From the NCBI RefSeq assembly GCF_004358345.1, contig NZ_CP037952.1, positions 186,001 to 250,000 on the forward strand: DNA of 64,000 nt, read 5' to 3'. The DNA is from Parashewanella spongiae (GTDB lineage: Bacteria > Pseudomonadota > Gammaproteobacteria > Enterobacterales > Shewanellaceae). The translations under genes and the position numbers were made by a program. This document shows, piece by piece, positions 16,713-25,833 of this stretch. Numbering within the stretch: the first letter of the stretch is position 1; every line of letters begins with the position of its first letter. Below the pieces are notes generated by a model. It ran no database searches, had not been told where the DNA came from, and saw only the letters and a list, made by a program, of their open reading frames with translations.

Positions 16713-19215
16713 TTGGATTATAAATCCCTATATAGGCTTGAGGTTGACTTAACGCTTTGTTGTTGCGTTCAAAGCGTTGAATACCATGTTTATCAAGTTC
16801 GTCACCTAACAATAATTCGATTTCTTCTTCAGAGAATTTTTCGTTGATGAATCTTAAATCTGATTTATTAGGTTTTAAATGATCACCTAATACTTGACTG
16901 ACTCGCTCCCAATCTTCAAAGAAATACTCTTCAAGCAATGGAATAATTTCAAGTTCAAATATTTCAGCAAGCTTTTCAATTGTCGATTCAGTTTTTAAAG
17001 GAAGTAAAAAACTGTGCCCGATAGTGTGTTCTCGGTCATACAAAAGTTCGATTCTTTTATTGATGGTTTCGAGCATCTTTGAAATATTAATTTCATCAAC
17101 TTTAATATCTTTTAAAACAGTGTAATCAGGCATCATCTCAATAAATTTAAAACGACGACGTAGAGCGATGTCGAGCTGTGCTAACGATTTATCAGCCGTA
17201 TTCATTGTGCCAATGATGTATAAGTTTGATGGCACTGAAAATGGCTCTTTAGAGTAGGGCAACTTAACAGTTAATGACTCTTTGCCACCAGCACGTTTAC
17301 TTGGTTCAATTAGGGTGATGAGCTCACCAAAAATATTCGCAATGTTGCCACGGTTAATTTCGTCGATGATTAATACACGCTTCTCACTATTAGAAGTAAC
17401 TTCGTTAGCAATACCATAATTAATAATCCCTTCAACAAGTGGTGCAAGGACGTTGGGGTAACCATTAATAAGGTATTTTTCTAATGGAATATGAACTCTG
17501 TCAAAGACCTTCTTGTCAGCAATATCTTTAATGGTAATTATTTTTTGACGAACTAGATTCAAAAGTTCATGAACAATTGAGCGTGAGATAGGCAAATGTG
17601 AACCATTAGGCTTTATTATCATTATTTCTTCATCTGTAATTGCTTGAACTTTATAACCTTTGAATTGGTAACCGGGTTCAACAATTACTTTTTTTGTAGC
17701 AAGCTCATTACCTTTTAGTAAATGTTGAAGTTTGTCTAAATTGATTGTTGGCGTTCTTAATCGATATAAAGTCATTTGAGAGATACTTCTATCAAATAAC
17801 TCTTCAGCAGGAAGCGAGTATTCATAAACTCGATGCCAAATGACTCTGCGCTTTTGAGCATAGTGCCCATTTTCTATTGCGTAAGGATCATACTCATAGT
17901 CACTGGTAACTTCTGCAATTGCTCTAAATTTTTGGTTGCCATCTGAAATAACAATTAAATCACCAATATTCATTTCGGACTTGAAGTGAAATACAGAGGT
18001 TACTCCATAGTCAGTGCTTTCTTTATCTTCTCTGATGTTTACGTTTTCAGAACGATACTTATTGATGACATCTTTTCTGGTGTTACAGGAAGTAAAGTCG
18101 ATATTTTTACCATAACCAAGTAAGACATAATTGTTCTCAATACACTGATGATAGATTCCTCCCTCATCCCCAAGAGTATTTCCAAGAGACATTTTCCAGA
18201 TTTTTTTACCAGCAATATCAACACGTTTTTGAGATAATGATAATTGAGGCTTGGCTTTTGCCGCATTGCACATGCGCTTAAAAATACCGTCTTCTATCTG
18301 GTATGTAAGTTGTCCAAGGTTGTCACTGTTAGCTCTTAAGCCTTCAATGAAATCTTCATAACTAAAACTTTGATGGAATGTGACAAAGCCAATACGGTTA
18401 GCTTTTAATTGTTTATCAAATTGATTTTTTAGCGCTTCTCGATCATGTTTATGTTGCTCGTAAAACTCAGGCTCTATAATCTTTAATGCATGATTAATGG
18501 TACTGTAGGTTTTACCAGTACCCGGTGAGCCATAAAGGATAGCGTTCAACGTTGAGCAATTATCATCATTTATTTGAGTTTCTAGTTGCGATTCTTCATC
18601 TTCAATAATAACCGCTTCCTGTTCATCTTCAGTTGAATTAGCAGACCAGATTTGGCGGCCATATGTAATGATGTCGGTATCGCCACGGTTTTGCATTAAT
18701 TCTCTGTATAATTTAGAGCGTGGGGCTTTGGTCATGCCAGTAGCACTTTCGAGCATTTGTTTTTGGTAAATGCCAACAATTACAGGGTTATCTCTGTCTT
18801 GGTTTAAAAATGCAAACTTCCACTTTAAAGTATCAGAGATCCCCAAACTTTCGATTTGCTCTAATTCACCAGTTTTAATGAATGTATAAACATCGAGTAG
18901 TTGCTTTTTTATTGATTCAAATGCTTCCTGCTCAGTAGCACCAAATTTCTTATTCCAAGAATACACCTCTCCGTGTTGAATATGTGCTCTTCCACCTTTT
19001 GGATTTTTGCTTCGTTTATAAATACCGAATTTAGATGAATCACCACCTCGAATAGAGCCAAGAATTTTCGTTTTATGCTCTAACCAATAGGCTAATGTGT
19101 CTTCATTTGAAACATTAACATATTCCTCTAGAGTAAGATGTTGAATTGCTTCGATAGGCCATCTCTTAAGAAAAGCATCCCATGCATCGACTCGTTGTTG
19201 ATCTGTGTAGCTCAC
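16693..19215 (-). CDS. mcrB: McrB-type GTPase with an inserted EVE-like domain
   Basis: 840 aa AAA+ motor of a type IV restriction system. Walker A is GSPGTGKT (229-236), Walker B VLIIDE (614-619), then MNTAD (671-675) and the Arg-rich DIALRRRF (682-689). Between the Walker motifs, about residues 335-480 (YVLLGYGKNIDF...GDLIVISDGNQKFRAIAEVTSDYEY...) resemble an EVE domain, a fold that binds modified bases. The N-terminal ~160 residues form a separate domain. Translation starts at GTG with AGAAGGA before it. EVE insertion suggests recognition of modified cytosine or other hypermodified phage DNA. Confidence 0.92.
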   Translation of the reverse strand: MSYTDQQRVDAWDAFLKRWPIEAIQHLTLEEYVNVSNEDTLAYWLEHKTKILGSIRGGDSSKFGIYKRSKNPKGGRAHIQHGEVYSWNKKFGATEQEAFESIKKQLLDVYTFIKTGELEQIESLGISDTLKWKFAFLNQDRDNPVIVGIYQKQMLESATGMTKAPRSKLYRELMQNRGDTDIITYGRQIWSANSTEDEQEAVIIEDEESQLETQINDDNCSTLNAILYGSPGTGKTYSTINHALKIIEPEFYEQHKHDREALKNQFDKQLKANRIGFVTFHQSFSYEDFIEGLRANSDNLGQLTYQIEDGIFKRMCNAAKAKPQLSLSQKRVDIAGKKIWKMSLGNTLGDEGGIYHQCIENNYVLLGYGKNIDFTSCNTRKDVINKYRSENVNIREDKESTDYGVTSVFHFKSEMNIGDLIVISDGNQKFRAIAEVTSDYEYDPYAIENGHYAQKRRVIWHRVYEYSLPAEELFDRSISQMTLYRLRTPTINLDKLQHLLKGNELATKKVIVEPGYQFKGYKVQAITDEEIMIIKPNGSHLPISRSIVHELLNLVRQKIITIKDIADKKVFDRVHIPLEKYLINGYPNVLAPLVEGIINYGIANEVTSNSEKRVLIIDEINRGNIANIFGELITLIEPSKRAGGKESLTVKLPYSKEPFSVPSNLYIIGTMNTADKSLAQLDIALRRRFKFIEMMPDYTVLKDIKVDEINISKMLETINKRIELLYDREHTIGHSFLLPLKTESTIEKLAEIFELEIIPLLEEYFFEDWERVSQVLGDHLKPNKSDLRFINEKFSEEEIELLLGDELDKHGIQRFERNNKALSQPQAYIGIYNPNAETTE

Positions 19216-19477
19216 TATAATTCCTTCTATTTATTCAGATAACTTTGATGTTAATGAATAATTAATGATTTATTTTTTAATTATTTTTCTATATTTTTCA
19301 ATTAAATACTTTGATTTAGATAAGTGAAAGTCATAATTTTTGTCATGACATCTTGAATTAGTGTCGACAGGCGCACATAATTAGCGCATCTCATCTACCA
19401 TCCTAACGGTGTTAGCGTAGAAGGAGTTACGGCTCCGTTCTCGTAAGAGGACGCAGCCAGCCAACTTTTTAATCTTT
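19216..19477. other. Intergenic region between the SIR2 operon and mcrB
   Basis: 262 bp holding the mcrB promoter. The left half is very AT-rich. A GGAG-TTAC-GGCTCC hairpin is visible near 19421-19436. No gene is seen. Confidence 0.4.
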
Positions 19478-19960
19478 CTAAGTATTTCTTTTCCAGCGCT
19501 TTAATAACTTTCTAATTTGATTGTCATATTCAATATAAAATGCAGTCCAAGGCAGAATGTAGCCGTTACGTTTATTGAGTACGACAAGATAATTTTCATC
19601 TTCAAGTAAGATATGAATTCTTTCATCACTTCCATTTTTCTCTGTCCAAATTTTTATTCCTGGATGATCGTCATGCTCGATAATTGGTTTAGGCCAGCGT
19701 ATACGTTCGCAGCGTCTTATATCTGTTGTGCGCTCTTCTTCAACTTTGCCTTTACTGATCATATGCCAGAAGGTAGCCGATTTACCATCGTATTCAGGAT
19801 GTCTTTTTAACCCCAACCTTTGACCTTGAAATACAGGTTTGTTACTAACAAAATCATGACAAAAAGCGGCGTAAACCGCATTAAAAAAAACATCCCAATT
19901 GCCGTAAAAGTCTTCCATAAGGATGAGTTCTGGAAGCCAATCTAACTCCATATCATCCAT
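19478..19960 (-). CDS. Conserved small protein, last gene of the SIR2/DUF3800 operon
   Basis: 160 aa. The sequence LGLKRHPEYDGKSATFWHMISKG, RRCERIRWPKPIIE and ENYLVVLNKRNGYILPWTAFYIE has the look of a compact one-domain family found beside mobile elements; the YLVVL-x(3)-GY-x(2)-W-TA core resembles small RNase-fold (barnase/RelE-like) domains, which is a weak suggestion. It overlaps the DUF3800 gene by 8 bp, indicating coupled translation. I do not know its function. Confidence 0.65.
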   Translation of the reverse strand: MDDMELDWLPELILMEDFYGNWDVFFNAVYAAFCHDFVSNKPVFQGQRLGLKRHPEYDGKSATFWHMISKGKVEEERTTDIRRCERIRWPKPIIEHDDHPGIKIWTEKNGSDERIHILLEDENYLVVLNKRNGYILPWTAFYIEYDNQIRKLLKRWKRNT

Positions 19961-20648
19961 ACATAGAATCCCATACCAATAGGTTAAACTTGTTCTCTCT
20001 AGCTAGAGTGGTTTGCTTTAGACTGTAGCAACTGCGCTCTTTAATTCGGTTGATTAATGCGACCTTGGCATTATTTGAGTTCAAATCACGGTGCAAATAA
20101 GCCAGTGCACCAATTAACAAGTCGGCAAGCTGTAATTGCTCTGCTTCATGGGAGTGGATGCGCTTTACATCTTTGATGATACGCTGTGAAAAATCATAAG
20201 TGGTGTTGCATAGCACTTTATGTAAACGGGTGATTTTTTCATGCCCAAGTGTATCTTTAATATCAATGTAAATGCGGTATTGGCTCTGAGGCTCTAAGAT
20301 AGCCTTGAGCATGGTGAAATACATTTTGTAATACCAATCATCATGATCTTGATTAAACCTTCCATGATCTAGTTTGGTTTTATCTGCCACCAGCCCTCTA
20401 AAATGTAAATCGTCATCATCAAAAAAGAAGTCGAGTAAATCCATATAAAAGCCAAGTTTCGAAGAACTTACCTTTGTCCATTTCACTTCAAAGGTTGCGG
20501 GTAAATTATGCTTTACCTTGATTTCTCGAATACGTTTGGCAATTTCTAAACGTTTATCCAACGGACACCAGATAGCGCCTAATACCATCACTTTTTGACC
20601 ATCATTTTCTAAATGGCATGATTCATCACAGTAGACGTTATATTCCAT
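19953..20648 (-). CDS. DUF3800-family protein
   Basis: 231 aa. The family's acidic N-terminal motif is present as YCDESCHLE, with a second acidic strand YRIYIDIKDT and the C-terminal HEAEQLQLADLLIGALAY. This arrangement of acidic residues in alternating strands is RNase H-like, and a nuclease role has been proposed for the family. DUF3800 genes are frequent in prophages and defence islands. An AAGGTA site precedes the ATG. It starts 15 bp after the helical-repeat gene and overlaps the next by 8 bp. Confidence 0.85.
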   Translation of the reverse strand: MEYNVYCDESCHLENDGQKVMVLGAIWCPLDKRLEIAKRIREIKVKHNLPATFEVKWTKVSSSKLGFYMDLLDFFFDDDDLHFRGLVADKTKLDHGRFNQDHDDWYYKMYFTMLKAILEPQSQYRIYIDIKDTLGHEKITRLHKVLCNTTYDFSQRIIKDVKRIHSHEAEQLQLADLLIGALAYLHRDLNSNNAKVALINRIKERSCYSLKQTTLARENKFNLLVWDSMYG

Positions 20649-20663
20649 GTTTAATACCTTATG

Positions 20664-23048
20664 TTAATCACCAACACCATACGAATGCTTTTCAAGTGTG
20701 ATTTGCTCCTCGATCCGTTTTATTTCTTCTTCTATTCTTTGCTCTAGGTATTCTTTGTATTTGTAAGCAAACTTCACGACACTTGAATTTGTATCATTAA
20801 GCCACTCTTGTATGTTTTCTAATTTATTTTGATAAGCATCAACGAAGCCATAATTCCCCCGAGTGACTCCTGTACTGGTTAATGCTCTGAGTATCATTGC
20901 GAATCGTTCATCATTGTGGCTATCAAATTTGCTGTTAATCAATAAGTCACGAATTAAAGGCAAAATTGCAGAATTTCCTTCGTAGCAAGAAGCTATATCT
21001 AGAATTAGTTTAAAATCTCCCTTATCAAGTGGATTTAAGTTATCAAAAATTACCTTATTGAGTTTTGACTCATAAGGTGAAAAGCACTTTTTAAATAAGC
21101 TAATTACACCAGTTTTCTTTAGACCAGAGAATGAATCTTGATGCCGCTTAATAAACTGGATTAACTTTTTTGGATCTTGAGACAAGGGTTTGTTAATCAT
21201 GCTTAAACTATGGGGAATGGTCTCATAGTAATTTTCAGATGGAGATTTAAGTCTCAGCTCTTTCAATGCAAGTCGTTGTTCAAAAAAGTAAAGTATGTCA
21301 GTAATATTGTCTTGAACAACCTGAGTCAAGATAGATTCAATTTGGTAATTCAGGGTATCAACTAGAGCCAAGTTTTCGATGACAAGTTTTTGGTTGGCTT
21401 CTGTTAGTAACTTAAGTGGGGTCTCTTTAGTATCATCAGACCAAAAGTGATAAGTCCAAGTGCAGTTTTGCTTATTGTTAAGGTAAGTAAAGGCTTTTTG
21501 GAACAGTTGGCAAACTTCTTCGTTGGATAAAGATAATGCAGACTTACCAAACAATCGAAGAAAGCGATTTAAGCCATTTATTTCATTTTGCAATATTAGC
21601 TTATCTAGCAATACATCAAGAAGATCGAACTTTGGATTATTGACTAATGAAATAGTTGAGGCAATTTCACTGAGGTAGAGTGATTGCCCTATCCATTCCT
21701 TGAGTTGCTGAATAAAACTAGTATTTATAGTTGAAGCCCATATACCTTTGAAGATAGGCACAGCAATTTGCTTTAGTCTGTCTCTCTTTTTAAGTTCATT
21801 GAGTACTTGGCTAGGGTACTTTTTGGTGACAATTTCGGTAAATCTATATAGTTCAGGAAAGGTGGCTAAATCATTAGAGTCAGTTTGAAGATAGCTTTCT
21901 ATTCGATCTATCCATTTACACAAGTTTTCTTCATTTATGTTTGAAATGTGTTTGTCTATTCTTGTATGTCGAATATTTCTATGATTTTTAACTACCTCTC
22001 GGTAGTTTTCACCTTTTTCCCAATCGCCAAAGATGCCTTCGAAGCCAACAAGATCGCGATAAATCTGGTATTCATCACACCTATCAATTGCAGCTTTTAC
22101 AGTAAGAGCTGATTCTTTAACTGCATCGTTACTAGCATGGTAGAAAATCCAATAAGCATCATGTTCAAGTTTTTGGATCAGTTCCATTGATTCACTTGAA
22201 ATTTGTTTTGCCCAAAACTCTAAAACTTCAATTGTATTTTCTTCGATGAATTGCTTTATTTCTTCAGAGAGAGGGTGACGATTCCATGTTCTGCAAGCCT
22301 TATGCATTGCTTGAACAAGTTCTTTTTTTTGTTGGGTATTATTAGTAAGTTGAAATATCTGAAATAGAGTAGAGATTGTATTTTTACGAAGTGATTTTAA
22401 CTCTGTTGTATTAGGAATAGGCATAGCTTGCATGACTACATGCTGGTACTCCCACCTATGTCCTTCAATATCTGTCGCTAAAAAGTTTGAGAGAGATTCA
22501 ATAATCAAAGGGAATAAATTAATTTTTTCTCTTTCGTTAAGTTGACGAATAAAGGCCAATAATTTGATTTGAGGCTCAAGGCCAATTGTTTCAAATGCAT
22601 ACAAGTTAAACTCTGCTATCTCCTTTATTACATGCTGAATCTTATTATGCTGTGCTTTATCTGCTTTCCAGAAGCTAAACAGTATGGGTACTACTCTATC
22701 TTGTTCTATATAACGCAATCTTCCAAGTAGTTGAATTATGGCACTACATAGAGACTCTTTATTACGGTATTTACTGAAATGTTCAGTATTCTGTTCAAGT
22801 TCAATGGAAGAAGAGTGCAGACGTTCCCAACAACTGACAAGATCCATAATAGCATCAGTTGCTACATGACTAATAAACTTATCTAGAAGTTCAAGAGCAG
22901 AAGAGAGTGATTCATAGCTGATGGAAGAAGCTAAGATTGTTTGTACACCTTTGTATTGTGATTTTAAAAAAACACTAGCTTTAGGGTCATCATGAGGTTT
23001 TGCAGCAAAGTATTCGATTGTTTTTAATTTTAGATTATCCATTCTCAT
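20664..23048 (-). CDS. Large helical-repeat protein, SIR2 partner
   Basis: 794 aa, all-helical by appearance, in the manner of HEAT/ARM repeats, with no nuclease or NTPase motif. The C-terminal tail (GFVDAYQNKLENIQEWLNDTNSSVVKFAYKYKEYLEQRIEEEIKRIEEQ) resembles the end of helical sensor domains that are fused to SIR2 or STAND proteins in other defence systems. Here it is a separate gene overlapping the SIR2 gene by 14 bp. AGGAGAG lies before two possible ATG codons (23048 and 23042); the second has the better spacing. A phage sensor or scaffold for the SIR2 enzyme is the likely role. Confidence 0.8.
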   Translation of the reverse strand: MRMDNLKLKTIEYFAAKPHDDPKASVFLKSQYKGVQTILASSISYESLSSALELLDKFISHVATDAIMDLVSCWERLHSSSIELEQNTEHFSKYRNKESLCSAIIQLLGRLRYIEQDRVVPILFSFWKADKAQHNKIQHVIKEIAEFNLYAFETIGLEPQIKLLAFIRQLNEREKINLFPLIIESLSNFLATDIEGHRWEYQHVVMQAMPIPNTTELKSLRKNTISTLFQIFQLTNNTQQKKELVQAMHKACRTWNRHPLSEEIKQFIEENTIEVLEFWAKQISSESMELIQKLEHDAYWIFYHASNDAVKESALTVKAAIDRCDEYQIYRDLVGFEGIFGDWEKGENYREVVKNHRNIRHTRIDKHISNINEENLCKWIDRIESYLQTDSNDLATFPELYRFTEIVTKKYPSQVLNELKKRDRLKQIAVPIFKGIWASTINTSFIQQLKEWIGQSLYLSEIASTISLVNNPKFDLLDVLLDKLILQNEINGLNRFLRLFGKSALSLSNEEVCQLFQKAFTYLNNKQNCTWTYHFWSDDTKETPLKLLTEANQKLVIENLALVDTLNYQIESILTQVVQDNITDILYFFEQRLALKELRLKSPSENYYETIPHSLSMINKPLSQDPKKLIQFIKRHQDSFSGLKKTGVISLFKKCFSPYESKLNKVIFDNLNPLDKGDFKLILDIASCYEGNSAILPLIRDLLINSKFDSHNDERFAMILRALTSTGVTRGNYGFVDAYQNKLENIQEWLNDTNSSVVKFAYKYKEYLEQRIEEEIKRIEEQITLEKHSYGVGD

Positions 23049-24243
23049 ACTCTCCTAAAAACATAATAATATCGTCTTCTACTAATTTAGCTGCTTCTTG
23101 TGTTAACTCATTTCTGGAAGAAAGTAAGAAATGATTTGTACTTTTCAGTAGTTGCTGGTTAATAAGATACTCAATACGGTTATTGACATCACTGCGTTCA
23201 AATCTTTTAAAGCCTGTAGCATACTCAATACAATCTTCTTTTTTGACATTATCAAAAAATGAAACAAAACCTAATATCTGTTCATCCACTGGTATGATTT
23301 TTTCGTTTGCTGTTACCAAAGTCTGTCTTACTAAGTTTGTAGTATCACTAGGAGTATTTTGAATATCAGAGCCTAGGGATCTGCTATCTAAACTATGATG
23401 TTCTTTAACCTTTTTTACTAAGAATTCTAATTGATTTAAAAGGTCAGAGTGGTCTTTGGGATTTTCAGAGTCACCTGTGTAGTTTATTAAATTTACACCA
23501 CAGTGCTCTCGATAAAACTGAACTTCATCTGTACAGTTCTTCATAAAAGCCCATATGTTAAGGCTGTTAGTTCCAAGTACTTCAGTTAAGTACTCTTGGA
23601 TGTAGTTAAGGTCAGGATCGTTTAATCCAGCTCCTATAAAAACAAAAGTTTTAGTCTGAAGTAGACACTTCAGGGCTTCGAAGTCGATTTTATTACTATG
23701 TGTTGCACGATTGTAGTGTTCATAATTCAGAATTATTGATTCAGGACACGTGATGCAGCCATGATATTTATAAATGAAGTTTCTTAATCTGCCATGTTTA
23801 ATGTCATTTAGAACATCAATATTACTCCGATGAACGACTTGAATATGTGAATTGAACGTTTGTTCAAGTAAAAGATCATAATTTGGAGTGATTAGTGCTC
23901 TAGTAGGTAGCTTACTGATTAATTGATGTATTTTTTGAGGAGCTGCAGACTTGAAGATGGAGCATTTTTTGTAGTTAGTAAAAAAGTCAGGAAGTGATTT
24001 ATTGGTTTTATTTAGTTCATCAGTAAGTGCTGTTGCAGCTTTTATCAGATCTCCTTTTCCAATGAACGAAGAAGCCGTTTTGACATTACCACCAGAAGTA
24101 GATGTATAGTCAGTTAGCCACTCTACTAATTCTTTCCATGAAGGCAAGTTTGCTTGAGCGGAAACACCTGAACCAATAAATAACACAGTATCTTGGTCGA
24201 ATATCTCAGCTAGTTTGTTTAGGTTATCTTGATCAGAGTTCAT
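23035..24243 (-). CDS. SIR2-like NAD-consuming defence protein
   Basis: 402 aa from the ATG chosen; a GTG at 24264 is also open. The SIR2 Rossmann motifs are present: GSGVSAQANLPSWKELV, TPNYDLLLEQ with the catalytic-loop Asn, KYHG with the catalytic His, and FIGAGLNDPDL. The C-terminal ~110 residues (GFKRFERSDVNNRIEYLINQQLLKSTNHFLL) suggest a winged-helix tail. Prokaryotic SIR2 effectors degrade NAD+ to abort phage infection. It heads the operon with the helical partner, DUF3800 and a 160-aa protein. That all required residues remain suggests the enzyme is active. Confidence 0.9.
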   Translation of the reverse strand: MNSDQDNLNKLAEIFDQDTVLFIGSGVSAQANLPSWKELVEWLTDYTSTSGGNVKTASSFIGKGDLIKAATALTDELNKTNKSLPDFFTNYKKCSIFKSAAPQKIHQLISKLPTRALITPNYDLLLEQTFNSHIQVVHRSNIDVLNDIKHGRLRNFIYKYHGCITCPESIILNYEHYNRATHSNKIDFEALKCLLQTKTFVFIGAGLNDPDLNYIQEYLTEVLGTNSLNIWAFMKNCTDEVQFYREHCGVNLINYTGDSENPKDHSDLLNQLEFLVKKVKEHHSLDSRSLGSDIQNTPSDTTNLVRQTLVTANEKIIPVDEQILGFVSFFDNVKKEDCIEYATGFKRFERSDVNNRIEYLINQQLLKSTNHFLLSSRNELTQEAAKLVEDDIIMFLGEYENG

Positions 24244-24482
24244 TTTTAAAATTTTCACTTTCACTCATTTTAATACCAGCCAACTTTAGTCCATTAAGTA
24301 GTTGGCAATGATACTATTAAATTCACAATTTGTGATCAGTTCTAATACATAGATATTGTGATCTGCAAGAAAGTTAATCCCGTTTTCCATTTTTCAGAAA
24401 TTGCATGTTATCTGTTAGAAGAATTTGCAGTCACTTGGGTTACGTTTGATTTTATTCGTGCAGAGTTGTTTGATAGTTAAAA

Positions 24483-24521
24483 AAGAAAGTGATCAAAACA
24501 GGTTTTTTTGATCATTTTCTT
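24483..24521 (-). terminator. Intrinsic terminator after the replication gene
   Basis: A 16-bp stem with one G-T pair: 24483-24498 pairs with 24506-24521. On the minus strand it is followed by a T-rich run (TTTCTTTTTT). It separates the Gp2-like gene from the SIR2 operon, which therefore needs its own promoter in 24265-24480. Confidence 0.8.
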
Positions 24522-24536
24522 ACACGAAACTTCTGA

Positions 24537-25094
24537 TCACTTTTTAGTGTCTGAAAGCTTACTTGCTTGATATGTTTTTACATTTTTAGGAGTAAGTTGT
24601 TTACTGTAGTTTTTGGCTAGATAGCTGATACGATAGATAGCTAAATTTAGCTGCTCGGTATCATTTCTTTTTAGTAGGTAGCTAGGGTTTTCTGGCATCC
24701 AAAAGTCGATATCTGGTTGCATATATTCTGCTTTTTCTAATAGCTTCCAAGCCCCACCAGCTTTAGCCTTATGACCGTTTAATAAAAGATAACAATGATA
24801 ATGTGCTTTGTCTGAAAACTCTGTTTGTTCACGAACCCAGAAAAACCATGCTGTTGATTTATATTTTTGGTTGGCAAATTTAAGAATGTTTTTTCGGAGT
24901 AAACTGATAGTTTTATTCTGTGGTGTTTCTGAATAACAACGTATATCAAATCTTACTAATTGTATTTTTGAGTATTTCTCTAATGCACTCAAAGTTTGAG
25001 TGATCATGCAATTCATTATGCTTTTGTTTATCCCTTCTTCAAAACTTTGAATGGGAAATAAAACTTCATGATAAGGAAAGTGATCAATATACAT
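24537..25094 (-). CDS. Inovirus Gp2 / YagK-YfjJ-like replication protein
   Basis: 185 aa. The pattern LVRFDIRCYSE..., W-x-RE and AHYHCYLLLNGHKAKAGG is that of YagK/YfjJ proteins and inovirus Gp2, with an H-x-H pair like that of HUH rolling-circle initiators. Such proteins occur in P4-like satellites and small integrative elements, usually beside AlpA. Here it lies between the SIR2 operon and two AlpA genes. Its probable role is replication of the excised element. The ribosome site is weak. The catalytic Tyr of an HUH enzyme could not be assigned with confidence. Confidence 0.75.
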   Translation of the reverse strand: MYIDHFPYHEVLFPIQSFEEGINKSIMNCMITQTLSALEKYSKIQLVRFDIRCYSETPQNKTISLLRKNILKFANQKYKSTAWFFWVREQTEFSDKAHYHCYLLLNGHKAKAGGAWKLLEKAEYMQPDIDFWMPENPSYLLKRNDTEQLNLAIYRISYLAKNYSKQLTPKNVKTYQASKLSDTKK

Positions 25095-25308
25095 TAACGG
25101 TAAATATTATTAAAAACCTGTACCAACATAAGCGTGGGATCTTTGATTGAACCTTGAGCACTGCATGCTTGGAGCAATCTGCTGTATTGGTTTTACTGAT
25201 TAAACAATGAGTTTATGGACTGCTAGATTTCACAATGATAAAAGAAGCTTTATCTTGTCGTAATTTGTCGCACCATAAGCCAAAAAATTAGGTGGTCGAA
25301 ACCACCTA

Positions 25309-25536
25309 TTAATCGGATGCTTGCTTGAGCCATTTATTATAAACACTGACTGGCCAACCCAAAGTCCTATTATTGGCGCCAACTTTAGGCTTTGGAAATT
25401 GTTTTCGTTTTACTCTTCGGTTGAGTGTGCTGCGGTGAATGCCAAGCAGCACTGTCATTTCAGTTATTCGAATTAACCTTTCAGGCTGCTGTTTTTTAAG
25501 CATTGATGCAATAATAGCACTTTGTTTCATTGTCAT
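25309..25536 (-). CDS. AlpA-family DNA-binding protein (second of two)
   Basis: 75 aa with an MerR/AlpA-like winged helix: LIRITEMTVLLGIHRSTLNRRVKRKQFPKPKV...LGWPVSVYNKWL. AlpA proteins activate integrase or excisionase genes and act as directionality factors in P4-like elements. The start codon overlaps the stop of the upstream AlpA gene by 4 bp (ATGA), so the two are translated together. Two different AlpA paralogues in tandem is unusual and could allow heterodimer formation. Confidence 0.85.
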   Translation of the reverse strand: MTMKQSAIIASMLKKQQPERLIRITEMTVLLGIHRSTLNRRVKRKQFPKPKVGANNRTLGWPVSVYNKWLKQASD

Positions 25537-25745
25537 AGTTCCTCAATGCTACCTTGTTCAGCAACTTTGCTAACCCACTTTTGAAGTTCTGATAATCTCC
25601 AACCTACAGAGCGGCTTCCAAGTTTTATTCGTTTAGGAAAACGGTTTTGCCTTTCAAGTTGAAAAGCCTGAGAACGACTGATTGAAGTAATCTTTTGTCG
25701 TTCGGCTTCTCTTACTATGCGGTCATTTCTTAAATAAGTAGACAT
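25533..25745 (-). CDS. AlpA-family DNA-binding protein (first of two)
   Basis: 70 aa with the same fold: ITSISRSQAFQLERQNRFPKRIKLGSRSVGWRLSELQKWVSK, matching the AlpA motif FPxxxxLG-x-R-x-VGW. It is translationally coupled to the second AlpA gene. Expected role: control of integration/excision or of replication of the fis element. Confidence 0.88.
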   Translation of the reverse strand: MSTYLRNDRIVREAERQKITSISRSQAFQLERQNRFPKRIKLGSRSVGWRLSELQKWVSKVAEQGSIEEL

Positions 25746-25833
25746 GAATACTCCTAGTTGTTGTCCTCATTTAACTTGAGTTCATCATGCCTGTGCTTGT
25801 TCAAAAAAGCGGGGTAGAAATGAAAGTCGATTT

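Noticed and set aside
19478-19960. Toxin assignment (barnase/RelE-like) for the 160-aa protein
   Set aside because: Based on a faint core pattern only; no catalytic residues could be assigned.
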